Assembly (NCBI GenBank): GCA_030760725.1
Contig: JASWHV010000013.1
Location: 33,328,699-33,392,698, forward strand
Origin: Neostapfia colusana
Lineage: Eukaryota; Streptophyta; Magnoliopsida; Poales; Poaceae
Direction: 5' to 3'
Length of the DNA: 64,000 nt
Notes under the pieces: generated by a model
Database searches by the model: none
Told to the model about the DNA's origin: nothing
Seen by the model: the letters and a program-made list of their open reading frames with translations, nothing else
Shown: positions 54,508 to 64,000 of the stretch, one piece after another
Layout: every line of letters begins with the position of its first letter
Numbering within the stretch: position 1 is the first letter of the stretch
Translations under genes and position numbers: made by a program

Positions 54508-56745
54508 TGTGACACCTGGTCCCGAAAAACACGGAACCGAGCTAATGCATATGTGTGCCCAGGATGTTCATCACACATACACATGTAATCCACAAACTGA
54601 ATTCAGAATATAACCACGAATAAATAGGGTTTAAGTACTTTATGACATCGAATCATTGTCTCACTCATGAATCTCTAACTTTTTTTGCAGCGGAAGTCTT
54701 TAAACGACAGCGGAAATAACTAAATAGCAGCGGCTCCATCTTCAACTCCACAGGCATGTTGACGGTAGTCCGCACGCCTAGTACTCCTCATGGTCTTCAA
54801 AGTACTCTTCTCCTGTTGCTGATGTTTATGTGATAATGCAAGGTTGAGTACTTGTCGTACTCAGCAAGTGCGGGAAAAGTATGACATGTAGCTTACAACA
54901 AGGTATGGAATAAAAAGGCTCATTGCAGCAAGCAAATTTTATTTCACAAACATGATAAAAAGAACAACTATTTGTAAGTGATATTTATCCCAATATAACC
55001 AAGTAGAACAGCAACCTTCCTCCATCATGATTCACCATTTATCAAGTCTCAGCCAACCATTAATCTTTCTCAAGTTCATCTAATGCTCATAAATATTCAT
55101 ATCCATCTCATATTCATGTAACCAAAACAAACTCATTTTCATGACTCAAACAGTCCCAAAACCAATCCCAATGACCATACCATAACCATACCGAACATCC
55201 ATCCCAAGTTTTCCCTCTAATCATGTGAGTTGGCTAGGTGTTTGTGACCGTAAGCACGGCTATCATTATAGTATTACACTCTGCAGAGGTGGCACCACTT
55301 TACTCACAAGTTTGTGATTTCGTCACCCGTCGGTGACTGCAAAACCTCCATTATACCAGTACACAACCGTTGGTGTATGGCCAGGAGATCACAAAATAGC
55401 CTTTACAAAGGGGCTACTAGATATATCGACTCACTGAGGTTTCACCGGCAGGCTCGAATCGCCATTCTCCCACCCATGGGCCCCCTCTTGTGCCATGCAG
55501 TTCCCACGGCAGTCCTCTCTCGACTCCCATTCCCCGCACCATCCACGGTCCATAACAAGCTAGTAACACACCTAATAAGTCAGCTAAGCCACACCCATAT
55601 TTGGCCTTGTGGTGGCACTGTTTTCCTGGCATGTACTGGCATGAACCGGTCCTTGGACTATGGCAAGTAATCCATCATCTCATTTAGAAACATCCACGAA
55701 TCAAGCTTGCCTAGATCACCCCGGATTCCATGCTTATTAACATCATCAATTTCTCATTATCATTATTCATATGAGTGCAGTAGCTAGCCATGTTTTAATT
55801 CAGCTTCCCATACCCCGTAGATTAAGCGAAGCAAAAAGGAAAAATGACCATACCCGACTCATCAACTTTCCCGGCGACAAGGATGGTTAACAAAACTAGT
55901 AAACTCCTATAAAAGGGTGTCCCATCAAGTTGACCCAAGCATACGAGTTTTCGCAAACAAAACAGTTTCAAAACATGGGATCAATATGGTCAAGGGGCAC
56001 TTGCCTTGCTCTCCTGGCTCTTGTTGTTCGAGTATCTCGAAGTCTTGGTGTTGTAGTTCTTCATAGATAGCCTCTTGAGCTTGTCTTTCTACTCACGATC
56101 ACGCACATACAAAATTTACAACAATGAATCATCATGCACAACTCTACTCAAGATGCAATGGTGTAGATGAATGCAAATCCTGTGGTGCTGTTTTATTAAA
56201 CCAGTTTGTACGTGTTATTGCATGTTTTAATGGGCTTGCAAGGGGTTTTATGATGAACAAGGGTGTAGGGATCAAGTGTGGACGTGGTGACGATCTTGAC
56301 TCAAGATATAGATCAATTCCACCGTCAAAAACTGATCAAAACACGGTCTGTCCACACGTAAAAGTTTTGGCTCGAAGGGGGACGAAGAAAACAGATGCGT
56401 AGAAACAGCGACGACGTCGTAAGATGGGTAACGAAGACCTACCTTACTTCCCTTATGATCGTCAGCTCTTTTCCAGAGACAGCGAGCCGTGACGGGGCTT
56501 GTTGGAGGGCTCACCGGTGACTGAACTCCGGCGAGGGGTGTGTGCAACTCGGCGAGTTGGGGGCTAGGGCCTCCAAGTCGTCGACTTGCGAGGGGGAAAA
56601 TAAGAAAGGGGTTACGGCCAAGGGGGTTTTTGGGTTCTATTTATAAGGGGAAAAGGAGGAGTTGTACTCCAATTGGAGCTTGAATAAGAGCCCAACTCAA
56701 TTTGTTTTGAATCTTAACAACTTATCTTTTCAGTTAGGTGTGGCA
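54508..56745 (-). mobile_element. Element E: 5' LTR, about 2238 bp
   Basis: On the plus strand it starts TGTGACACCTGG next to the primer site and ends TTAGGTGTGGCA (minus strand TGCCACACCTAAC). GCCTT (56746-56750) would be the target duplication. A minus-strand TATA-like CCTTATAAATA lies at 56638-56648. The TGAGTAC/GTACTCA hairpin lies at 54845-54863. The LTR is shorter than that of A but shares the region around this hairpin. The outer edge is chosen from the TG/CA ends and the element's PBS side is certain. Confidence 0.82.
56638..56648 (-). promoter_or_regulatory. Probable TATA box of the element E LTR
   Basis: The minus strand reads CCTTATAAATA, about 100 bp inside the LTR start, in the expected orientation for driving element E. 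Confidence 0.5.
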
Positions 56746-56760
56746 GCCTTGGGAATATTG

Positions 56761-57824
56761 TGTCGGTACCCTCAGTACCGGGTACTCCCGTGTACAGGAG
56801 AAAAATCCGCCTAAGGACCTCACATTTATGCAGTGTTGAGCTCCGGAGGTGCCACGTGTCCGGTGGGGGCCGGGCCTTCCCTCTCCTCAGAGGCGAGCTC
56901 TGGGCCTGCCACGCAGCCAGTAGAGCCAGGCCTCGCCCCCTCCGCACAGGCGAGCTCCGAGGACGCCATGCATCCAGCGGGGTCGAGCCTCCCTTCTCCT
57001 CAGAGGCGAGCCCCGAGGGGTGACACGTGTCCAGCAGTGCCGGACCTCCCCTCTCCTCAGAGGCGAGCTCCGAGGGCGACACGTGTCCAGCAGTGCCGGA
57101 CCTCCCCTCCCCTCAGAGGCGAGCTCTGAGGGCGACACGTGTCCAGCGGGGCCGGACCTCCCCTCTCCTCAGAGGCGAGCTCCAGGAGCGCCACGTGTCC
57201 CGTGTTGCCGGACCTCTCTTCTCCTCAGAGGCGAGATCCGAGGGCGACACGTGTCCAGCAGGGCCGGACCTCCCCTCTCCTCAGAGGTGAGCTCCGGGGG
57301 CGCCACGTGTCCCGTTGAGTCGGACCTCTCTTCTCCTCAGAGGCGAGCTCCGAGGGCGCCACGTGTCCCGTGGAACCGGACCTCATCGCTTCTGCAGGGG
57401 TGAGCTCCAAAGGCGACACGTGTCCCGCGGGGCCGGACCTCATCCCTTCCCCAGGGGTGATCTCCGAAGGCGACACGTGTCCCGTGGGGCGGGACCTCAT
57501 CCATTCAGCAAGGGTGAGCTCCGAAGGCAACATGTGTCCCGCAAGGCCCGACCTCATCCCTTCCGCAGGGGTGAGCTCTGCGGCGCCACGTGTCCCATGG
57601 TGCCGGACCTCTCCCCCTCCGCAGGGGTGAGCTCCGCGGGCGCTACGTGTCCCGCGGTGCCGGGGAAATTGTTGATGGCGCACTTCGGCAGATTGGAATT
57701 GGCTTATTCCAGCTACCTTTTTCCAATTCCCCACAATTTTTATGGTTCTTTCTCCATTTCTATTTCCTTTATAATGTTTCTCTATATGAAAAATGTATGC
57801 ATGCATGGAGATGAATTTGAGGAT
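56761..57824 (+). mobile_element. Element G: GC-rich LTR-like fragment
   Basis: It starts TGTCGGTACCCTCAGTACC, a beginning common for grass gypsy LTRs, and is dominated by a minisatellite of 56/57 bp. The right edge is uncertain: sequence from about 57825 resembles the B-family leader. I found no matching target duplication, so this may be a truncated or rearranged LTR. Frames open across the array on both strands arise from its near-multiple-of-three periodicity and GC content. Confidence 0.5.
56828..57665 (+). repeat. Minisatellite: 15 units of 56/57 bp, 12 with an ACGTGTC box
   Basis: The box starts at 56853, 56910, 56967, 57024, 57080, 57136, 57192, 57248, 57304, 57360, 57417, 57474, 57531, 57587 and 57644. 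Spacing is 56 or 57 in every case. Twelve of the fifteen carry ACGTGTC, eleven of them as CACGTGTC (a G-box). A typical unit reads GAGCTCCGAGGGCGACACGT, then GTCC, a GCCGGACCTC block and CCTCAGAGGC. Confidence 0.93.
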
Positions 57825-58134
57825 GTTACAGAGGCAGTTCCATATCATAATAAAAACATACGGTTCGTATCATTGCCATACGGATCGTCCTTGAGTCAAG
57901 CCATGTCTCAAGGTACATGGTCTTGCTTCCACACCACACGACGAGGAACCCGAGTAGAGCGCGAACGGGTCGTCACGGTTTGGAATTTTATCAACCCAAC
58001 GGATACCACCTACTGCCTCATAACCGTTGAGGCATGCCGATGGCGAGCGCTGCATATGTCCCTTTGAACATTGAACGTTCAAGAGTTGCATACTATCGTA
58101 TTGCTTACCACACGATGGGGTATTCTCACTTTTT
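57825..58134 (-). mobile_element. Element X: fragment of a B-family leader
   Basis: The sequence matches the leaders of B (25290-25567) and C (34990-35270), for example CACACGACGAGGAACCCGAG against CACACGACGGGGAACCCGAG. It breaks off where the LTR of D begins. The primer site and LTR of X are therefore expected beyond the right end of D, outside the window. Confidence 0.82.
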
Positions 58135-61100
58135 GACACGACCCCACGGTCTTACCGAGCCAGGATCACGCTGAGGGGTGCTGCGTTGCACAGCACCGGA
58201 TAACACACATCAAAGGTACAAAGCGGAAGCAAAACTTTTATTACATAAAGTGGTTTATGAACATTTTTACATCAATATAGGTCCAGTCTACACTCACGGG
58301 CGTATATTACGCATCAAGTCCACGTTCAGCCCGTGAACGTGTCCTTGCTAGCACGCACTCACACTAACACAGCGGCGTGCACGACTCCCACTCGACGGGG
58401 TTACCCTCCTGGGGTTCCGTCTCTTCTTCGGGAGTCCCTTCCTCATAGAACCCTGCAAAAGCTTCAAACACAAGCAGTGAGAACGAAGGCTCAGCAAGAC
58501 TTGCCCGTCTCTCCTAAACATGGAACTTCTACATGAGGGTTGATAGGTTACATGAGGTAAAAATCATTTGCAAGGACTCGCCTAATTAGTGGAACCTTAC
58601 TTTCAAGTTTTAGCAGCAGGTTGTGGGTAACCTTACGCTAAGACACATGATAGAGCCGCAATCAAACAAGAAACGCATTTCTCTCATGTACTTTGCCCAA
58701 AGTTGAAAAGAACTTTAGTTAGCTCTAAACTACAACAAATCATTAGCAATGAAGTCCATCTTTCAATCAGCAACATTTTAACATGCAACTAGCCTATTCT
58801 TTCTACGTCATGGTACAGTGAACAAGTAGTACTCACTGACCGCGAGGGACGGCTATTATAATCGATTTACACCTGCAGGGTTACCCGAATAACCTTTCAT
58901 GTACGCCCGTACTCGATGTTGCCTACAGCAACCATCACGGACGTTGTACGCAACCACCTTTCACCCATCAGCCAAATGTTGAACCGGTCCAATCGTCCCG
59001 AGCAAGAGGTCTCTGCACGCGCATCTCAGTGCCGCCAGCAGATTTACACCTCGAGATCTCAACCTACCCTCTGAACGAGCAGCTATGCCTCAACACCCAG
59101 CTACCCAAGTTACATCAGTTTCCCGTTTCCCATATAGCCGGTAGGTCTTCGGTACTGTTCTAGCTTGTTCAACAGGCCTGCACACGGCTCGGTCCTCAAT
59201 CGACACAAGCGGATCTACAGCACACAGGCCCCAAAGTCCTGCTGCCCTTACTCTGTGCTCGATCTCATTTTTGTTGCCATGTGTATCATGTGCTATCTCT
59301 ACCCGAGTCGAGTGCCTCTAGCCTATGCTCGCGAGTAGTTCCAACTACTTGACTTGTACCGAATCCTACCCTAACTTAGCTTTGCAGTAGCTAACGGGGT
59401 TTTGCAATCCTGAACCCAACCCATGGTTTTCTTGGCTATGCAATTGGGTTTCCAAACAAGACTTTACTTCAAGGAATAATGGTACTCAAGTAAGTTCTCA
59501 AAACAATAAAAATTTATAAAAAGGTTAATGCAAACCGGAGCTTGCCTTGCTGTTCTTGGTCGTAGGCTAGCTGCTCCTCCGGAGTAACGAAGTCTAGGAC
59601 TTCAGGTTCCTCCTCGATCTTAGCGACTACATGATATAAGAAGTACATGTATTAATTTAATGCATTTGATTGCAATTTAAACTTGTGAAGTTTATAAGTT
59701 TCACTAGACAGACCCAATGACAGTGAAACTTTTACTGTGGCTTGGTTACAACCTAAACAGAGACTTGGTCAAGTTTTAGTTGCAGCAAAGCTCATTTGAG
59801 CCCTCCACAATTAATTATGTCCTTGACCTTAATTGGAACTCTTAGGGTATTCTATGAATTTTCATGGAACAAGCCATGACTTTCTGAAAACTAGATTTTC
59901 AGAAAGTTCTAATGGAGTTGGTCTCACTTGATTTGAAAGTTTCTAACTAAAGATATGAGCTAAACAATTTCAGAGAAAATTCTGAAAATGTTTCTGAACA
60001 TTTTCTATTTTCTCTGGAACAGTTTCACTAATCACACCATTAGGTGGACCAATGAGCTCAAATGGACCTGAAACTTTTATGGCTGTTCAGGTATATTTTG
60101 GTGAACATCCCAGCAAAATTTCAGAATTTTCCTCCAAGGGATTATCCAGTTAAAATTCCACAACAGTTTAAACTTTGAGGAATTAATTATGGAGAATTAA
60201 GGATTTTCATGGTGTGACTTGATTTTCTGGAACGTGCTCAAAGAGCTGAATCCAACAAAATTTGGTTCACTCGATTTGGAGCTTCCTAGTCAAAGTTATG
60301 AGGATTTGAAGTTTGAATGAAATCTGAAAATCGGGAAAAAGTTTAAATCTGCCGGTGGGCCACGGGGACACGTGTTGGGCGAGGAGGCGTCAGCACACTG
60401 AGCCCTACAGGGTTTTTTAGTGCCAGCACATCAGATCCCAGCCGCAGCCCGATCCCGATTTAAAATATCTGCCGCTGACAGCTGGGGTCCACCCCTTTCG
60501 TCTACCTCCCGCCGCCCGCGCTCTGCCGCCGGGGTACCTCGCCGGAGAGCTCGCCGGCAGCCTCTGTGGAGCTCCAAGCTTCATGATTCCGGCCGCCCCT
60601 TCCTACTTTCACTCGGAGAATACGATTCCGGACTCAGCTCGTCATGACAACAACCGGCACATGGTCGGCGACGAGCGGCGGCTTCGGAAAGACTTCGGCA
60701 GTGTCGGCCGACTTCCCTAGCACCCCAACTGACCGAGCAAACGGCCGGAAAGCATCAGTGATACCTCAGGAACCTCGGCATGGGCTCAAGGCAGCTTGGG
60801 AGAGGTCCGAAGTAGTCCCTCACCGTGCGCCCGATGCTTTCCGCATGCTCCGCCGTCGGTAAACATCGAAATACGCCGGGTACAGAGGTTCTCAGGCCAA
60901 AGGTTGTGAAGGCAACTTGTGCGCTACCTTGTCTAGTTTGTGTGGGAGCGGATTGAGGCCCTCTAATCCTTCCTAGAGCATAGATTCGACAGAACCGCAC
61001 CCGAAGGTCGGCCTGTACCCAGAAAGGGGAAACTGGAAATTCGCCGCCGGTGAGCAAACACTCGGGCTGTGGCTTGGGGGTGAGCAGCACCGGTCACCAG

Positions 61101-62102
61101 CGCTTCCAGGGACGCCTTAGCTCGGGCGTGACAACCTCCTGGTTGGGCTGTCCACAGGAGCCCGAAGTGCGGCGGTTTTAGGTCACCGAATTGAACTCTC
61201 GGTATAGCCGAGATCGACAGGTTTCAGCTGAGTTCTAGCAACGGGGAAGAACGAGGAGGGTTCCTAGTACCTTGCCGTAGCTCTGGAGGGGACGGGGAGC
61301 CTGTGATCGGAGCTCTCCGATCCGTTCTGAGCGGCGGAAGAAAGTTTCCAGGCGCTGTGTTCTTGCGGGGAGAATATGGCGAGAGCTTCGGCCGAGGATG
61401 GGGGGGGGCCTTAAGAAGGTGTCCGGAACCGACCCTGGGCGCGCGCGTGGGCAAGCTGCTGGTGGCGCGGTGGCCTCCCTCGGTGGCTCTCTCGGGAGGA
61501 GCTCGGGGACCCGAGTACTGAAAGTCTCAGTCGGTTGGATCATCCCAGTGGCTGACATGTGGGTCCCATTTTCATTTTTAACCTCTGAGATTAACTCCTA
61601 TTCACTGTTCTAAACAGTAGTTCCCACAAAGCCCCTGGTGATTTGAATTATCTACCCTTGAATCATTTGAATTGGTTAGAATTCAAATTGGGTTTGGTTT
61701 GAATGAATTTCAGCACATGTTCAGTTTGAAATTCAAATAAAGTTTGAATTTGCCCCACTTAGCTCACGTCAAGATCAACTCCAAATGGAGTGAAAATTGG
61801 TGTGTGAGCTCACAAAAATGTTCTGAGTAGGAATATGCCTCCAACTTTTGAATTTATGGGATACGAACAGTTTGAATTTGAATATGAGTTCAAACTACCC
61901 TCTTTCTAGCTATACCCAAAAGGACCTCAAAAAGGTTTTGAATTAGGGTAAAACTTGGCATGGGCATTCCTCGCAATGTGTAGGAGTTTTCATATGCCCA
62001 GCCCTTGTATATGTGAGACCTATGTGTGCTGAATACATTGGCAATTAGGATAAAAGTTAGCATTAACATTCAAGGTTTTGAATATTGACAAAACATTCTT
62101 CT

Positions 62103-62215
62103 GTGGCAAGGTCTGACAAGTTCTTTGTTAGGTCCGCCAAGTGTTGGCAAGGTCCGACGCAAGGTCCGGAGAGCTCCTGCAAGGTCCGAAGAGCTTCTGT
62201 GAGGTCCGGAGCTTG
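62103..62215 (+). repeat. AGGTCCG repeats in the U3 of S
   Basis: AGGTCYG occurs at 62109, 62130, 62150, 62162, 62182 and 62202. The last three are exactly 20 bp apart and extend into AGGTCCGGAGAGCTYCTG units. Confidence 0.85.
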
Positions 62216-63022
62216 TTTTTAGGAGCTCCCGTGAAGTTCAACTCGTAGAACTGCAGCGTCTTGTTTTTGCTTTTAACTTGCAATGTTTCAAACTTGCTTT
62301 ATGGGAAGGTTTTCTTAGTATTAATTTGCTAAGTTTTTGGTGTGTTTTGGTGGTTATGGCTGTTATTATTTGATATGGTTTGCAACATGCTTATGTGACG
62401 TGCTCATGTAAGGTGTTGTGGTTTTCGAACTAACGTGAGTCAAGTCGAGGACTTGTGCTCGCAAGAATTGGTTGTTTATTCATGTGCAGGTGTTGCTTGA
62501 GTTCAAGACATGGCTGGTGACGGGATCCTTGGACTAGTCTCAGGGAGGAGATGAGGTTCCAACAACCAAGTTCAGGAGGAGCTGTGGTTGAGTTATCGGG
62601 AGGTCGTGCAGCATGTTTGGATCAAGGGCAGTGCATATGAAGGTTGCATGTACGTCGTTGGAAGGTGTTTGCACATGTGCAAGGAGTGCATGGATGTGGC
62701 AACATTGTTCCAAGGCGTGATGAAGAGAAGTGGACGTAAAGAATTGGTCGGAAAGGTCCAACCGGCTGGATTGCGTACTCAGGCTGAGGCTGAGTCGGAT
62801 ATGGCTCAAATATGGAAGATTTGAGTTTGTTACGATAGGATTTCATGCTAGGCACGAAGTTGAGTTGTTTTAGGAATGTTTAGGACGTTCCTAAGGTGTT
62901 TGGAAGTCTCACGATTGCTTCTATCTGCGAATAGGAGAGTCGTGAGCAGTTATGGTAAGTTATGATACGAGTCCAATTAGGAGTAGGAGTGCTAGATTGG
63001 AATGTTTAGCCTGAGGGCTGGC

Positions 63023-63029
63023 TATAAAA
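63023..63029 (+). promoter_or_regulatory. TATA box of solo LTR S
   Basis: TATAAAA sits within GGCTATAAAAGCAAGGG. An AATAAA follows about 70 bp downstream, consistent with a short R region. Confidence 0.75.
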
Positions 63030-63746
63030 GCAAGGGAGGCCAGAGCTCTCGTTGGTAGAGAACTTTGGGCTGTTCCTCTTGTGTTTCTATTGAATAAAGT
63101 TCATAGTTTCGAGGAGCTTTTGTGCCTTGTTCGTCCGACTTGTTTTTCGTCAAGTCTTTCTCGCCGAGTTTCTGGACAGACCGACGTTGCTTCGGTGTTT
63201 CGTTCATAACTCGAGTTTTACAGATCCTATTGACGTGATTCTTTTTTGGTTGTCTTCAAAACTCAATTAGCTATCATCTGTGAATTTTTCACGAGCTTCG
63301 GATCTGTAGTTTTTGAGATACACGAGTTTCTTTGCAGCGTTGCAGATCTGTTTTATATCGGGTAGAACAGATTGATCTTCGTTTAATGTTTTGATCGTAT
63401 CTCAAGTTTTACTTCGTGTTTTCAAGTGATTCTTGTTGCATTAGATCCGTGACTTGATTCTATACCTCTCTACTTGATTTGTCACGGTTGAACACGTTTG
63501 AAAACACTTGCACACACGGTTTCTTTAACCGATTGATTTTTTGCTGAGGGGTTTTTGTTGTTTCCGCTGTGAAAAGTTTTAATCTACCATTCACCCCCTC
63601 TGGTAGCTTTTCACGTGATCTTTGATCCTACAGTATATCACATGTGGGAAATACCACTTTTGCACTATGTGAGTTTGTTCTCTAATGAGCATGTTGATGG
63701 TAGTTATTTGCTCTTCAAATGTGTTCATCAACATTCTTCAAATGAG

Positions 63747-63765
63747 GTGTGTGTGTGTGTGTGTG
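63747..63765. repeat. (GT)n microsatellite in the outer end of the D LTR
   Basis: About nine and a half GT dinucleotides in a row. Confidence 0.9.
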
Positions 63766-63808
63766 CTGATGAACACTTTAAATATGTGTCAAAACTGTGG
63801 CCCTTACA

Positions 63809-64000
63809 TTCCTCCCCCCATAAAAGAATCTCGTCCCGAGATTATAAGGTGAAAATGAGAGAGAGGACGGTAGAAAATTACCGGATATGCGACGTGAAAA
63901 AGTCGGGGTAGTTAGCGCGAAGAAACCCTTCGCTCTCCCTTGTCGCTTCGTCCAGGGAGTAATTACTCCATAGAACTTTGTAGAACACAACGTGCGGTTG
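63809..64000 (-). mobile_element. Element D: polypurine tract and 3' untranslated end
   Basis: The plus strand TTCCTCCCCCC (63809-63819) is the minus-strand polypurine tract GGGGGGAGGAA directly before the LTR start TGTAAGGGCC. Next to it is the motif TCTCGGGACGAGATT, which in gypsy elements lies just after the pol stop. The pol gene itself is outside the window. Confidence 0.78.

Larger units (their letters stand above)
62012..63632 (+). mobile_element. Element S: 1621-bp solo LTR, probably Ty1/copia
   Basis: It starts TGTGAGACC, ends GATCCTACA and is flanked by perfect GTATA copies (62007-62011 and 63633-63637). Across the joint, the LTR sequence of D continues in register with that of B. 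TATAAAA at 63023-63029 and AATAAA at 63093-63098 give a short promoter/poly-A arrangement in plus orientation. CATTCACCCCCTCTGG near the end is a pattern I associate with copia LTRs. There is no internal domain, primer site or ORF. Confidence 0.88.
58135..63808 (-). mobile_element. Element D: 3' LTR, about 4048 bp, with an inserted solo LTR
   Basis: On the plus strand it starts TGACACGACCCC and ends GGCCCTTACA, followed by D's polypurine tract. Because the polypurine side is at the right, this is the 3' LTR of a minus-strand element whose body lies beyond 64000. Related to the C and F LTRs (for example 59530-59640 against 31700-31800 inverted). Removing S and one GTATA copy leaves 4048 bp. 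Chance ORFs occur in the GC-rich U3 (60340-61540). CTTTT (58130-58134) is the presumed target duplication. Confidence 0.88.

Noticed and set aside
56828..57665. Regular repeat spacing reminiscent of a CRISPR array
   Set aside because: The units are contiguous and similar over their whole length with no unique spacers, and the context is a plant retroelement.
57020..58067. Frames of 83-250 codons across the minisatellite on both strands
   Set aside because: Produced by the repeat (56/57 bp, GC-rich); the Pro/Arg-rich repeated peptides are not conserved as one frame because the period is not a multiple of three.

Overview
This is transposon-dense nuclear DNA from a grass (Poaceae); I found no intact host gene, rRNA or tRNA. 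The grass assignment rests on three things: Ty3/gypsy chromovirus elements with 3.4-4.3 kb LTRs and an extra ORF before gag (RIRE3-like), a CACTA element with TNPD/TNPA-type genes, and a captured 20S proteasome alpha-7 fragment whose residues fit the grass protein. The species cannot be determined. LTR names A-F, L2, G, X and S are labels used only here. || LEFT NEST (1-32186). Element A is a plus-strand chromovirus: partial 5' LTR 1-1984, PBS, ORF0, broken gag-pol, 3' LTR 17535-20961. Its pol is split by a 9.7-kb CACTA transposon (5826-15554) that carries three exons of the host proteasome gene PAG1 in antisense. A lies inside the RNase H part of element B, a minus-strand gypsy with internal DNA 20962-25934 and 5' LTR 25935-30055. 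B in turn lies inside F, a fragment of a plus-oriented LTR (30056-about 32186). || MIDDLE AND RIGHT NEST (32187-56745). A deletion-type junction joins F to the gag/protease remnant of element C (minus). C's 5' LTR (35638-51655) is interrupted twice. The first interruption is a complete RTE-type LINE with an intact 1054-codon ORF and a 13-bp target duplication (35838-39282). The second is a minus-oriented solo LTR (41917-50584), itself interrupted by an inverted solo LTR of the same family (45599-49942); together they form a long inverted repeat. C sits in the RT of element E (minus; internal 51656-54507, 5' LTR 54508-56745). || RIGHT END (56746-64000). G is a GC-rich LTR-like piece with 15 phased 56/57-bp repeats, most carrying an ACGTGTC box. 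X is a fragment of a B-family leader interrupted by the 3' LTR of element D (58135-63808). That LTR contains a 1621-bp solo LTR (S) with a perfect GTATA duplication, and D's polypurine tract and 3' UTR run off the right edge. || HOW IT FITS TOGETHER. Nearly every base belongs to a retroelement or transposon, and matching 3, 5 and 13-bp target duplications allow the insertions to be ordered. Most coding regions are broken. The clear exceptions are the RTE ORF, ORF0 of element A, and the largely well-preserved TNPA-like gene of the CACTA element. Coordinates were read by hand; LTR edges with a TG/CA end and a target duplication are firm, other boundaries are approximate.
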